Shown here one piece after another: positions 1-7,290 of a stretch of DNA of 64,000 nucleotides. The notes under the pieces were generated by a model that was not told the origin of the DNA, made no database searches, and worked only from the letters and a program-made list of their open reading frames with translations. Position numbers and translations under genes: made by a program. The DNA comes from Phycisphaerales bacterium (lineage in GTDB: Bacteria > Planctomycetota > Phycisphaerae > Phycisphaerales > UBA1924). The stretch is taken from the NCBI GenBank assembly GCA_023382935.1, contig JAHDXL010000009.1, positions 1 to 64,000 of the forward strand, given 5' to 3'. Position 1 is the first letter of the stretch; each line of letters opens with the position of its first letter.

Positions 1-178
1 CCGCGTCGGCCGACGCGGCTCTGATCGATGGACACTCGATCGTCAGCATTTCGTGTGATTGCGTACCCAGCCGCGTCGGCCGACGCGGCTCTGATCGATG
101 GACACCAGCACCGTCATCGCCGCGGGCCTGACCACCGGAACTGCCGCGTCGGCCGACGCGGCTCTGATCGATGGACAC
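1..178. CRISPR. CRISPR array fragment (three repeats, two spacers), cut by the window edge
   Basis: Three copies of the same 35-36 base unit lie at 1-35, 70-105 and 143-178. They are separated by two unrelated sequences of about 34 and 37 bases, which is the geometry of a CRISPR array. The first 20 bases of the unit form a perfect palindrome (GCCGCGTCGGCCGACGCGGC), giving a strong hairpin, and the unit ends in GATCGATGGACAC. The first copy lacks its leading G because the window begins there, so the array probably continues to the left. No cas gene is visible, so the type and transcription direction cannot be assigned. The last repeat runs directly into a truncated transposase. A 12-base match to the repeat core (GGCCGACGCGGC, 214-225) follows at slightly irregular spacing and may be a degenerate fourth repeat or chance. 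Confidence 0.8.
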
Positions 179-189
179 AGTCTGCGGCG

Positions 190-833
190 CGCCACCCCGC
201 CCCAAGCCTGCACGGCCGACGCGGCCGTCGAGCGCTGGCGGAAGAAGGACTGGCCGCGCATCAAAAAAGGCGCGGCGGCTGAACGCCACCATCGTTGTGC
301 TCGACGAATCCGGGTTCATGCTCCATCCCCTGGTGCGTCGCTCGTGGGCCCCGCGCGGACAGACGCCCATCGTCCGCTGCTGGGACCGGCGCGACCGGCT
401 GAGCGTGATCGGCGCCATCACCGTGCCGCCCTCGCGTGAACGCCACCGTCTGTCGGCGGTCTTCCGCATCCACACCAAGAACGTCAAGACTCCCCGGGCG
501 ACCGAGTTCCTGCGGATCCTGGACCGGCACGTGCGCGGGCCGCTCGTTATGGTGCTCGACCGGCTCAACGTGTACCGGGCAGCGGTGAGACGCTGGCGCG
601 CCTCCCGCCCGCCGGGGGCGCCCCGCGTCGGCGTCGAGTGGCTCCCGCCCTACGCGCCGGACCTCAACCCCGCCGAGCAGCTGTGGAACAACGGCAAGCG
701 CACCGACCCGGCCAACCTCTCCCCCGCCGACCGCGACGACCTGCGCGGCCACGTCCGCCGCTCGCTCATCCGCCAGCGGTGCTCCCCGAACCTGCTCGCT
801 TCCGCCTTCGATCACGCCGGGCTCCCGCTGTGA
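190..833 (+). pseudogene. IS630-family transposase, 5'-truncated and frameshifted
   Basis: The DDE domain of an IS630-type transposase is recognisable. It has the first Asp in VVLDESGFMLHP followed by SWAPRGQTP, the second Asp in VMVLDRLNVY, and the Glu in PPYAPDLNPAEQLWNNGKR. The N-terminal helix-turn-helix half is missing; only VERWRKKDWPRIKK remains before the catalytic domain. That part is in a different frame from the rest. The two frames meet at a run of six A at about 263-268, where a +1 (or -2) shift would restore one protein. Some IS630 elements use programmed frameshifting, but with the 5' half lost here the simplest reading is a decayed copy. The left side abuts the CRISPR repeat at 178, so the transposon end or the array end was lost by rearrangement. 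Terminal inverted repeats were not identified. Confidence 0.8.
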
Positions 834-903
834 CTCGCTCTGGCTATCGTTACGCAGAGATCAATAACCAGAGAATCGGCCGCCGGAACGGCTCTGGCGG
901 CCC

Positions 904-929
904 GGATTCGACGGTTTGAACCCGTTCCG
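904..929. repeat. Left copy of 26-bp imperfect direct repeat
   Basis: This 26-base sequence begins GGATTCGACGGTTTGAA. It matches the sequence at 4019-4044 at 23 of 26 positions in the same orientation. The two copies bracket the AbiE toxin-antitoxin pair and the integrase-core transposase, so they could be attachment or target-duplication sites of a mobile unit about 3.1 kb long. A palindrome (GGCCGCC/GGCGGCC, 878-902) lies just to the left. Confidence 0.5.
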
Positions 930-1036
930 ATCGGGCATACCGCTGGTTAACAGGTTTCCAGAACAGAGAGCGCACGGGTTGGTCGGGATGGGTTGCAGCC
1001 CGACTGGATAGGACCGTCTATACTCGCCGATACCGA

Positions 1037-1687
1037 GTGACGGTTGTATCCATGCGCCCGACGCCTCCCACCATCCCGAGCCGCGCGACCCCGGCCATCC
1101 GCACGGCACGCCGGCTCTTCGAGAAGGCCGGCGGCACCCTGCGCACCAGCGCCGCGATCAGGGCCGGCATCCACCCGCGCACGCTCTACGCCATGCGGGA
1201 TGCCGGGATCATCGTTTCGATCGGCCGCGGCCTCTACCGGCTGGCTGACGCTCCACCGCTCTCCAACCCCGACCTTGTGGTGGTGGCGCAGCAAGTCCCG
1301 AGGGCGGTGGTGTGCCTGGTCTCGGCGCTCGCGTTCCACGGCCTGACGACGCAGATCCCGCACCACGTCGACATCGCGCTCGCGCCCGGCAGCCGCACGC
1401 CCGCGATTCACCACCCGCCGATCCGGGTCTTCCGCTTCGGCGGCGGGTCGCTCACCTCCGGCGTCGAGCGTCACAGGATCGACGGCGTCCCTGTCCGCGT
1501 CTTCTGCCCCGCCAAGACGGTCGCCGACTGCTTCAAGTTCCGCAATCGGATCGGCATCGACATCGCGGTCGAGGCGCTGCGGGCGTTCCTGCGCCGGCGC
1601 GGCAGCACCACCGACGAAGTCCTCCGCTTCGCCGACATCGACCGCGTGCGGAGTGTCATGATTCCGTACCTCGAGGCCGCGCTGTGA
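1037..1687 (+). CDS. abiEi: AbiEi-type antitoxin (type IV toxin-antitoxin)
   Basis: This 216-residue protein has an N-terminal winged-helix region (about residues 22-70, with RTARRLFEKAGGTLRTSAAI and RTLYAMRDAG). A C-terminal domain typical of AbiEi antitoxins follows (VSALAFHGLTTQIPHHVDIA; CPAKTVADCFKFRNRIGIDIA). Family members bind inverted repeats in their own promoter, repress the operon, and counteract the nucleotidyltransferase toxin AbiEii. The GTG at 1037 gives the longest reading, and an ATG at 1052 is a possible alternative. The stop codon overlaps the toxin start by 4 bases (GTGA), the usual translational coupling of this pair. The identification is by motif and gene order. Confidence 0.85.
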   Translation: MTVVSMRPTPPTIPSRATPAIRTARRLFEKAGGTLRTSAAIRAGIHPRTLYAMRDAGIIVSIGRGLYRLADAPPLSNPDLVVVAQQVPRAVVCLVSALAFHGLTTQIPHHVDIALAPGSRTPAIHHPPIRVFRFGGGSLTSGVERHRIDGVPVRVFCPAKTVADCFKFRNRIGIDIAVEALRAFLRRRGSTTDEVLRFADIDRVRSVMIPYLEAAL

Positions 1688-2598
1688 CCAAGGGCAACCC
1701 GACCAACATCGCGGCGTCGGTGCACGCTCGTCTGATGAACCTCGCCCGCGCCGAGGGCCGGTCGTTCAACGACCTTCTGCAGTTCTACGCGATGGAGCGG
1801 TTCCTATACCGCCTGTCGCGCTCGGACCATGCGGCGAAGTTCATCCTCAAGGGCGCGCTGCTGCTGCGGGTGTGGGACCCCGGGGCGTACCGGACGACGC
1901 GCGACATCGACCTTCTCGGCCGCATGGCCAGCGACGTGGACGCGGTCGCCGCGGCGATCGCATCCGTGTGTCGCGAGCGCGTCGCCGCCGACGGCCTGGA
2001 GTTCGACGCCGCGAGCGTCCGCGGCGAGCGGATCGTCGAGGACGCGGAGTACGAAGGCGTGCGGGTTACCTTCCCCGGGCGGCTCGGCAACGCCCGCGTC
2101 ACCATGCAGATCGACGTAGGTTTTGGCGACGCCGTGACGCCGGCGCCCAAACAGGTCGCCTACCCGGTGCTCCTCGACATGCCCGCGCCCCGGCTCAGGG
2201 CCTACCCGCCGGAGACCGTGATCGCCGAGAAGTTCGAGGTCATGCTCAAGCGTGGCGACGCCAACAGCCGGATGAAGGACTTCCACGACGTCTGGTGGGT
2301 GGCGCAGCATCGGGAGTTCGACGGAGCGGTGCTCGCCAAAGCCATCCGGAGCACCTGTGCGAAGCGAGGGACCGAGATCCTCGCGCGGCCGACGGCGCTG
2401 AGCAAAGCGTTCGCCGAGAGTTCCGCAAAGGCCGCGCAGTGGCGGGCCTTCCGGCGGCGGCTGAATCCAACTTCATGCCCCGAGGGCTTCGCCGAAGTCA
2501 TGGCGGCCGTGAGGGAGTTCCTTCAGGTCATCGCCGCGGCGATCGCGGCGGGGGAGCCGTTCGAGCGGACGTGGACGCCGCCGGGTCCGTGGCGGTAG
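1684..2598 (+). CDS. abiEii: AbiEii-type nucleotidyltransferase toxin
   Basis: This 304-residue protein has the AbiEii/DUF1814 layout. The nucleotidyltransferase core is KGALLLRVWD followed by RTTRDIDLLG (metal-binding Asp near residues 74 and 76). The downstream motifs are PPETVIAEKFEVMLKRGDANSRMKDFHD. Members of this family act as bacteriostatic abortive-infection toxins; MenA-type relatives transfer nucleotides to tRNA acceptor stems. The GTG start overlaps the antitoxin stop by 4 bases, and the gene ends in TAG. Catalytic motifs are complete, so the pair looks functional. It sits between the direct repeats at 904 and 4019 together with a transposase, which suggests acquisition as a mobile cassette. 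Confidence 0.87.
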   Translation: MTKGNPTNIAASVHARLMNLARAEGRSFNDLLQFYAMERFLYRLSRSDHAAKFILKGALLLRVWDPGAYRTTRDIDLLGRMASDVDAVAAAIASVCRERVAADGLEFDAASVRGERIVEDAEYEGVRVTFPGRLGNARVTMQIDVGFGDAVTPAPKQVAYPVLLDMPAPRLRAYPPETVIAEKFEVMLKRGDANSRMKDFHDVWWVAQHREFDGAVLAKAIRSTCAKRGTEILARPTALSKAFAESSAKAAQWRAFRRRLNPTSCPEGFAEVMAAVREFLQVIAAAIAAGEPFERTWTPPGPWR

Positions 2599-2616
2599 CG
2601 GTTGTCGGGGCACGCA

Positions 2617-3705
2617 TCATGCTGCCATCCGGTCGTAGTGCCGCAGCACCCCGCCCAGGCGGGTGCGGCACCGCACGGGGCCGGCGCGTCCCGCGAACCG
2701 AGGTGGGGGCGGTGGGGCTCGCCCCGCCGGCGGCCGATGCCCGATCGACGAGTGCGGACGCTCCGCGTTGTAGTGCTCGATGAACTCCGCCATCAGGTGA
2801 TCCAGGTGCTCCCGCCCGCACACAATGAACCGGTCCAGGCACTCGACCTGCAACGTCTGGATGAACCGCTCCACGTGCGCGTTGAGGTTCGGGGCGCAGT
2901 GCGGCAGGCGCACGGGCGTGATCCCCTCGGCCCGCAGCGCCCCGTCGAAGGCCTTCCCGAACTTCTGGTCGCGGTCGCGGGTCAGCACGCGGCACGCCGC
3001 CCCCCACGTCCCCTGCGTGCCCGACTCCGCCTTGAACCGCGCCACCTGCTCGGCGACCCACGCCGCGTCGGGGTGCTCGGTGCTGGTGGTGGCGATCGCC
3101 CGGCGCGTGGCGACGTTCACGAACACCAGCAGGAACGCATCGCGGAATCCTCGCAGCGTCAGCACCCGCTGCTGCACGAAGTCGCACGCCCACAGGGTCT
3201 TGGCGTGTGAGGCGATGAACTCCTCCCACGTCCGCTCGCCGCGCTCGGGCGCGGTAGGCAGTCCGGCCTCGCGCAGGATGTTGACGACGGTGCTGCGGGA
3301 CACCTTGATGTGGAGTTTCTTGAGTTCGCCCAGAATCCGCGTGTACCCCCAGCCCGTCTCCCGGGCGATCCGCAGCACCACCCGCCGGACATCATCCGGG
3401 GTGCGCGGGCGACCCGCGCGGCGGACCCCGGGCCGCTTCTTGGGGCGCTTGCGGTCGGCCTCACGTATCCAGCGCATCACCGTCTCGGGCTGGGCGATCG
3501 AGACGATCGACCGCAGGGCCGACCCCAGCGGCTTGGCGAGTTTGGCCAGCCGGAAGCGCTCCTTGGCCGTCACACGCACCGCTCCCTGGATCTTTGACCG
3601 GAGGATCTCGTTCTCGGCCTTGAGGTACTGGACCTGGCGGCGGAGGTCGTCCCGGCCCGCCCCGGCCAGGACCCGGAGCAGGCGGAGGAAGGGGTTGGCG
3701 GGCAT
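2617..3705 (-). CDS. Integrase-core (rve/DDE) transposase, IS3-like
   Basis: This 362-residue protein consists of an N-terminal helical region (MPANPFLRLLRVLAGAG...DDLRRQVQYLKAENEIL, coiled-coil-like), an HTH segment (YTRILGELKKLHIKVSRSTV) and an rve integrase core. The catalytic acidic residues are visible in WACDFVQQ, LTRDRDQKFG and HVERFIQTLQVECLDRF. The ending HYNAERPHSSIGHRPP is characteristic. I chose the ATG at 3705 because the family signature begins there; the reading frame stays open upstream to 3789 without recognisable sequence. It runs convergent to abiEii, with stops 18 bases apart. This single-gene form is common in planctomycetes. Catalytic motifs are intact, and inverted repeats were not found. 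Confidence 0.85.
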   Translation of the reverse strand: MPANPFLRLLRVLAGAGRDDLRRQVQYLKAENEILRSKIQGAVRVTAKERFRLAKLAKPLGSALRSIVSIAQPETVMRWIREADRKRPKKRPGVRRAGRPRTPDDVRRVVLRIARETGWGYTRILGELKKLHIKVSRSTVVNILREAGLPTAPERGERTWEEFIASHAKTLWACDFVQQRVLTLRGFRDAFLLVFVNVATRRAIATTSTEHPDAAWVAEQVARFKAESGTQGTWGAACRVLTRDRDQKFGKAFDGALRAEGITPVRLPHCAPNLNAHVERFIQTLQVECLDRFIVCGREHLDHLMAEFIEHYNAERPHSSIGHRPPAGRAPPPPPRFAGRAGPVRCRTRLGGVLRHYDRMAA

Positions 3706-4018
3706 GGGTGGTTGTATACTGCCCGGCGATGGGAACACGGGCCGCAATCCCCTCGCCGACCCTCGCCTTCGCGGGCTCTGGACCCCCATCGTGCGCTCTC
3801 GACCTGTTCACCGGGACCGACCAGGTTTTGGCGGTGGCGGCGGTTAACGGGTGGAGAGCGCCGGATGGAGTATTTGCACCCCGCGGGCGGACTGGTTGGC
3901 GGGCGGCATTCGCCGCGGGCAAAGCCCCGCGCCGAACGCCGCTCACCCACCAACCGCGTTCTTGATAGCGCCAAGCCTGTTAAACAGCAGATTGAGGCCG
4001 ACATGGTGGCTCAGGGCA

Positions 4019-4044
4019 GGATTCGACGGTTCGAAACGGTTCCG
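4019..4044. repeat. Right copy of 26-bp imperfect direct repeat
   Basis: This sequence starts GGATTCGACGGTTCGAA and differs from 904-929 at only three positions (14, 18 and 20 of 26). It has the same orientation and is followed 15 bases later by the terminator at 4060. Together the copies bracket abiEi, abiEii and the rve transposase. Confidence 0.5.
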
Positions 4045-4059
4045 CACAGGGAGCTTCTG

Positions 4060-4087
4060 ACCGGCCCGCGAAAGCGGGCCGGTTTTG
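4060..4087 (+). terminator. Rho-independent terminator
   Basis: A perfect 10-base stem ACCGGCCCGC / GCGGGCCGGT closed by a GAAA tetraloop is followed by TTTGGTTT. This is a strong intrinsic terminator for plus-strand transcription. No intact plus-strand gene lies immediately upstream, so it may belong to a lost gene, a small RNA or the mobile unit's edge. Confidence 0.7.
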
Positions 4088-4389
4088 GTTTACGCACGCG
4101 GCGGTCTCCGGGCGTGCGGCGGTGCTCACGGCAGATCGCGCAAAGTCCCGTCAGGATTGGGGTTTGCGCCGCACGGTCGCCAGCCAGCCAGAGTCACCGC
4201 GCTCTCCGTTTGCATTGGTCCATCGGGCGGGCGACGAGAACCCCGGGCGTTCGCGTCGGCCTCTCGGCCGAACCTCTCAAACTCTCTGACTCTCTCGGTT
4301 AGCGCCGCGGCCGATTTGACGCGGGGTTCCGATCGGGGGTGGGCTGGGATCGGAACGGTCCCGAAATGGAGAGGGCACCCGTCCAGCAC

Positions 4390-4788
4390 TCATGCGATTT
4401 GCGGTCTCTCCCCACGCAACAACGCGGCAACAGTCGGCCATGTCGCGGGGTACATCGGCTCGCTCGGGCTGGCGGACTTGGGCCGGGTTGCGGTGTACTG
4501 GCGAGTGGCCTTGATGAGGGCATAGGGCTTGCCGAGTTCCTTGGCAATCTGGAGCTCCGTCTCCACTCCCTTGGCCTGGTGCGTCTGGTCGCCGCAAAGG
4601 ACAATCACGAAGTCCGACTCCCCGATCAACCGGCGCGCTTCGGCAACCCACCGCTCAGACAGGGCCTGCTGGATCGAGTTGTCGCTGAAGGTGAACGGGC
4701 AAGCGGGGTCGCCCGCCTGGGTCACCAGGTTCTGCTTCACGTCTCGGTCGGCGATGTCGAAACTGATGAACACCCGCTTCTTGGCCAC
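4390..4788 (-). CDS. TIR-like (MTH538/ThsB-type) protein A, divergent
   Basis: This 132-residue protein has the MTH538 TIR-like fold pattern. It begins KKRVFISFDIADRD, then has a mid-strand FVIVLCGDQTH and a conserved VETELQIAKELGKPYALI, with Glu78 at the position of the putative NADase glutamate. It is paralogous to the protein at 5316-5705: ISFD...PF.F.D.S.Q...W....R, IVLCG..TH, GV..EL.IA.E.GKPY. TIR-like ThsB proteins sense phage and make cyclic ADP-ribose-type signals from NAD in Thoeris defence. This gene is read away from the other two TIR genes and the caspase gene, with about 105 bases between starts, so they probably share a promoter region. Its activity is inferred. Confidence 0.8.
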   Translation of the reverse strand: MAKKRVFISFDIADRDVKQNLVTQAGDPACPFTFSDNSIQQALSERWVAEARRLIGESDFVIVLCGDQTHQAKGVETELQIAKELGKPYALIKATRQYTATRPKSASPSEPMYPATWPTVAALLRGERPQIA

Positions 4789-4893
4789 ACGCCACCTCCC
4801 TTCCGCGAGGATGAACGCTCTATCATCTGCGGTTCATCCTCGGATCACGGGGGATCGTACCCGGGGCACCCCGCCCCGGCGTTGGAGGGCCCA

Positions 4894-5298
4894 ATGCCGG
4901 CACTTCGGGTCTATTCCGTCTTCATCTGCCACGACTGGGAGTACAGCGAGGACTATTACCGTATCTGCGAGTTTCTCAACCAGGCGCGGAATTTCGACTG
5001 GGAAAACCTGAGCGTGCCGGAGCACGATCCGCTCGACAGCCGGGATCGCCTCGAGTACCACCTCCGAAACCAGATACGGCCCGCCGACGTGATGCTCGTC
5101 CTCGCCGGCATGTACTCGGCCCACAGTGGTTGGATGGATTGGGAGTTGCAGTTCGCGCGGCGCATTGGGAAACCGATCATCGCGATTAGGCCGTGGGGGA
5201 GCGAACGACTACCCCAGGTCGTCCAAGACAACGCCACAGAGATCGTGGGCTGGAGTACCGGCACCATCGTGGGTGCAATCCGGCGGTGGGGCCGCTGA
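4894..5298 (+). CDS. thsB: ThsB-like TIR protein B
   Basis: This 134-residue protein closely follows the classical ThsB pattern. It begins VYSVFICHDWEYSEDYYRIC, then has LSVPEHDPLD, LRNQIRPADVMLVLAGMY, SGWMDWELQFARRIGKPIIAI and RPWGSERLPQ, and ends EIVGW. Glu84 in the DWELQ segment is the likely catalytic residue. ThsB proteins produce a cyclic nucleotide signal from NAD on infection, which activates the partner effector. I chose the ATG at 4894 because GGAGGG lies 4 bases upstream and homology starts there. Two further genes follow in the same direction with short gaps (17 and 5 bases). The caspase-like gene as partner points to the Thoeris variant with a protease effector. Confidence 0.85.
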   Translation: MPALRVYSVFICHDWEYSEDYYRICEFLNQARNFDWENLSVPEHDPLDSRDRLEYHLRNQIRPADVMLVLAGMYSAHSGWMDWELQFARRIGKPIIAIRPWGSERLPQVVQDNATEIVGWSTGTIVGAIRRWGR

Positions 5299-5315
5299 AC
5301 TACGGAGGCAGTCGA

Positions 5316-5705
5316 ATGGCCAGGAAACGCGCGTTCATCAGCTTCGACTACGACCACGACTCCGATGCGAAACTCATGCTCACCGGGCAGGCCAAGCACC
5401 CGGATACCCCCTTCGATTTTGCGGATGGCTCGGTGCAGGACCACCTTCCCGGCGACTGGAAAGAGAAGGTCCGCCGCAGGATGGACAACATCGACGTGGT
5501 GATCGTGCTGTGCGGCCAGTTCACTCATCTCGCCAGCGGCGTCGCTGCCGAGTTGAGCATCGCCCGCGAGAAGGGCAAGCCCTACTTCCTGCTCGCGGCC
5601 TACTCGGACAAGAACTGCACCAAGCCGACGACTGCGCTTCCCGACGACAAGGTCTACCGCTGGACGTGGGACAACCTCAAGGCCCTCATAGGCGGGGCGA
5701 GGTAA
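5316..5705 (+). CDS. TIR-like (MTH538/ThsB-type) protein C
   Basis: This 129-residue protein begins ARKRAFISFDYDHDSDAK and carries VVIVLCGQFTHLASGVAAELSIAREKGKPYFLL, with Glu79 at the putative catalytic position. It is a paralogue of protein A on the opposite strand and more distant from protein B. A clear ribosome-binding site (GGAGG, 5304-5308) precedes the ATG at 5316, and the stop lies 5 bases before the caspase gene. Thoeris loci often carry several divergent TIR genes, thought to widen the range of phages recognised. The specific trigger of this copy is unknown. Confidence 0.82.
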   Translation: MARKRAFISFDYDHDSDAKLMLTGQAKHPDTPFDFADGSVQDHLPGDWKEKVRRRMDNIDVVIVLCGQFTHLASGVAAELSIAREKGKPYFLLAAYSDKNCTKPTTALPDDKVYRWTWDNLKALIGGAR

Positions 5706-5710
5706 CCGCG

Positions 5711-6670
5711 ATGCGACGTGCTCTCTGCGTCGGTATTGACCTCTACTCCTTCGGCTCACTGCGAGGCTGCGTTTCCGACGCCCAGCGGATGTGCGCCCTG
5801 CTCGGCAAGCACGAGGACGGACAACCGAACTTCGACTGCCGCGCCCTCAAGGCGACACTGGATGGCAAGGGCGACAAGATAGGGCGTGCGGAGCTTCGAA
5901 GGGCGGTCAAGGATCTCTTCTCGCAACCAGCGGAAGTCGCCCTCTTTCACTTCTCTGGGCACGGCACGGTCAACGACCTCGACGGTTACCTCGTCACGCA
6001 GGATGCCGCCGCCTATGACGAAGGGCTCGCGATGAGCGAAGTCCTCAAGATGGCAAATGACTCGAAGACTGAAGAGGTCGTCGTGCTTCTCGATTGCTGC
6101 CACGCTGGGAATCTCGGCAATCCGCCGGTCGTCAACAACGCCCGTGCGATGCTGCGGGAAGGCGTTTCGATCCTGACCGCGAGCCGTGGCGATCAAGTCT
6201 CTGTAGAATCGAATGGCGCAGGTTTGTTTACGTCGCTGGTGGGCGATGCTATGGAGGGCGGAGCAGCCGACTTGCTCGGTGACGTGACCGCTCCAGCGAT
6301 TTATGCCTTTGTGGAGGGCGCGCTTGGCGCCTGGGATCAACGACCATTGTTCAAATCCCACGTCTCGAAGGTCATCCCATTGCGGCGCTGTAAACCTCCG
6401 GTCGAGACGACCATTCTCCGAGAGCTTCCCACGCTGTTCCCTGTTCCTGCCGAGGACCGTGCCCTTGACCCGACGTACGAGCGTACTTCGAGCAGCGCCC
6501 TCCCCGCGAACGTCGCGGTATTCGACAAGCTTCTTCAACTCTCTCGCGTCCACCTCGTGACGCCGGTCGAGGTGAAGTACATGTACGACGCCGCGATGCA
6601 GTCAAAGGCGTGTCGATTGACCGCCGCCGGGCGCTACTACTGGCGGCTCGCCCGCGACAACCGTCTGTGA
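5711..6670 (+). CDS. Caspase-like protease (peptidase C14), probable TIR-activated effector
   Basis: This 319-residue protein begins RRALCVGIDLYSFGSLRGCVSDAQ, the usual start of bacterial metacaspase-like proteins. The catalytic dyad is visible as His84 in FHFSGHG and Cys130 in VVVLLDCCHAG. The caspase domain covers about residues 1-210. The C-terminal 110 residues (ILRELPTLFPVPAEDR to RYYWRLARDN) match nothing I recognise and may sense the signal. Coming directly after two TIR genes (5-base gap), it fits the effector of type IV Thoeris, where TIR-made N7-cADPR activates a caspase-like protease that kills the infected cell. The link to that signal here is inferred from gene order only. Confidence 0.85.
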   Translation: MRRALCVGIDLYSFGSLRGCVSDAQRMCALLGKHEDGQPNFDCRALKATLDGKGDKIGRAELRRAVKDLFSQPAEVALFHFSGHGTVNDLDGYLVTQDAAAYDEGLAMSEVLKMANDSKTEEVVVLLDCCHAGNLGNPPVVNNARAMLREGVSILTASRGDQVSVESNGAGLFTSLVGDAMEGGAADLLGDVTAPAIYAFVEGALGAWDQRPLFKSHVSKVIPLRRCKPPVETTILRELPTLFPVPAEDRALDPTYERTSSSALPANVAVFDKLLQLSRVHLVTPVEVKYMYDAAMQSKACRLTAAGRYYWRLARDNRL

Positions 6671-6826
6671 TGGTGAAGCCCGTCTCTGGTTGACGCACGG
6701 TTCCGATCGCCTGCCTTTCGCCACATTCCGAGCCGTTTGCGTAGATGGTGGTTGACAGCCCGCTGCCTGGCGGGCGGGCACAACTGACCATCGCCGGCCC
6801 AACCGGGCTCGCGCACGGACGCACTC

Positions 6827-7066
6827 ATGACCATCGACCACGCCGAGGCGGTCGAGCGCGATGACCTCGCGCCACACCATCCCCTCACCCCCGCCCGGCG
6901 GCTACGGATCATCGCGGAGATCCTAGCCGAGGGCGTGCGCCGGCGGCGCGAGGATGCCCGCCGCATGGGCGATTCGGGGGACATTTCGCTCCCGCCAGAA
7001 AGAGAGGAATCTGGACTTGAACTCTTGGGACCGGCTCGCCTTGATCGTCCGCTCCAGGGCGGTTGA
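6827..7066 (+). CDS. Small hypothetical protein upstream of a DUF2924 fragment
   Basis: This is an open frame of 79 residues with a charged helical core (LTPARRLRIIAEILAEGVRRRREDARR) and a plausible protein-like composition. I do not recognise the family. It lies 24 bases before the DUF2924 fragment, in the same direction, so the two probably belonged to one mobile cassette. DUF2924 genes in planctomycetes often sit beside serine recombinases, and none is left here. Confidence 0.45.
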   Translation: MTIDHAEAVERDDLAPHHPLTPARRLRIIAEILAEGVRRRREDARRMGDSGDISLPPEREESGLELLGPARLDRPLQGG

Positions 7067-7090
7067 CGCCTTGCGAACCGGAGAGTCCCG

Positions 7091-7290
7091 ATGATCCCCA
7101 CGCCCGATGACATTCCCGCGACGGTGAAGGCCCTGGGTCGACTCACCGTCCCCGAACTGAAGCAGCGCTACGCCGAGGTCTTCGGCGAGCCGACGCGGTC
7201 GAACCACAAGCAGCACCTGGTCAAACGGATCGTCTGGCGGATGCAGGCGCTCCGCGAGGGCGGGTTGTCGGAGCGGGCACGGCAACGCGA
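7091..7290 (+). pseudogene. DUF2924-family gene, 3'-truncated
   Basis: The first 65 or so codons encode a typical DUF2924 N-terminus (TVPELKQRYAEVFGEPTRSNHKQHLVKRIVWRMQALREGGLSERARQR). Reading the same frame further gives unrelated sequence, because the DNA switches at about 7278-7290 to the interior of an hsdR gene in another frame. The family normally continues with RAAELANDADLRLTPP-like sequence, which is absent. The shared stretch CACGGCAACGCG at the switch could be a microhomology junction. A second, more decayed copy lies at 45091-45280. Confidence 0.75.

Larger units (their letters stand above)
3706..4389. other. Intergenic region without a supportable gene
   Basis: No open frame here has convincing protein-like composition or a ribosome-binding site. 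It contains the right copy of the 26-base direct repeat (4019-4044) and a strong hairpin terminator (4060-4087). GTTCTTGATAGCGCC and similar stretches just left of the repeat look like decayed coding or insertion-element DNA, but I cannot name them. Confidence 0.5.

Noticed and set aside
1312-1683. Long upstream extension of the abiEii frame
   Set aside because: It lies entirely over abiEi in another frame, with Arg/Pro/His-rich composition typical of a shadow. The GTG at 1684 with a 4-base overlap is the normal start.
4019-4050. tmRNA or tRNA-like end suggested by GGATTCGACGGTT
   Set aside because: GGATTCGACGG occurs at the 5' end of tmRNAs, but no matching 3' partner, resume codon or cloverleaf could be found around either copy. 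It is kept only as a direct repeat.
4085-4525. Plus-strand open frame of 146 codons
   Set aside because: It has low-complexity Arg/Gly composition, overlaps the minus-strand TIR gene, and has no ribosome-binding site.
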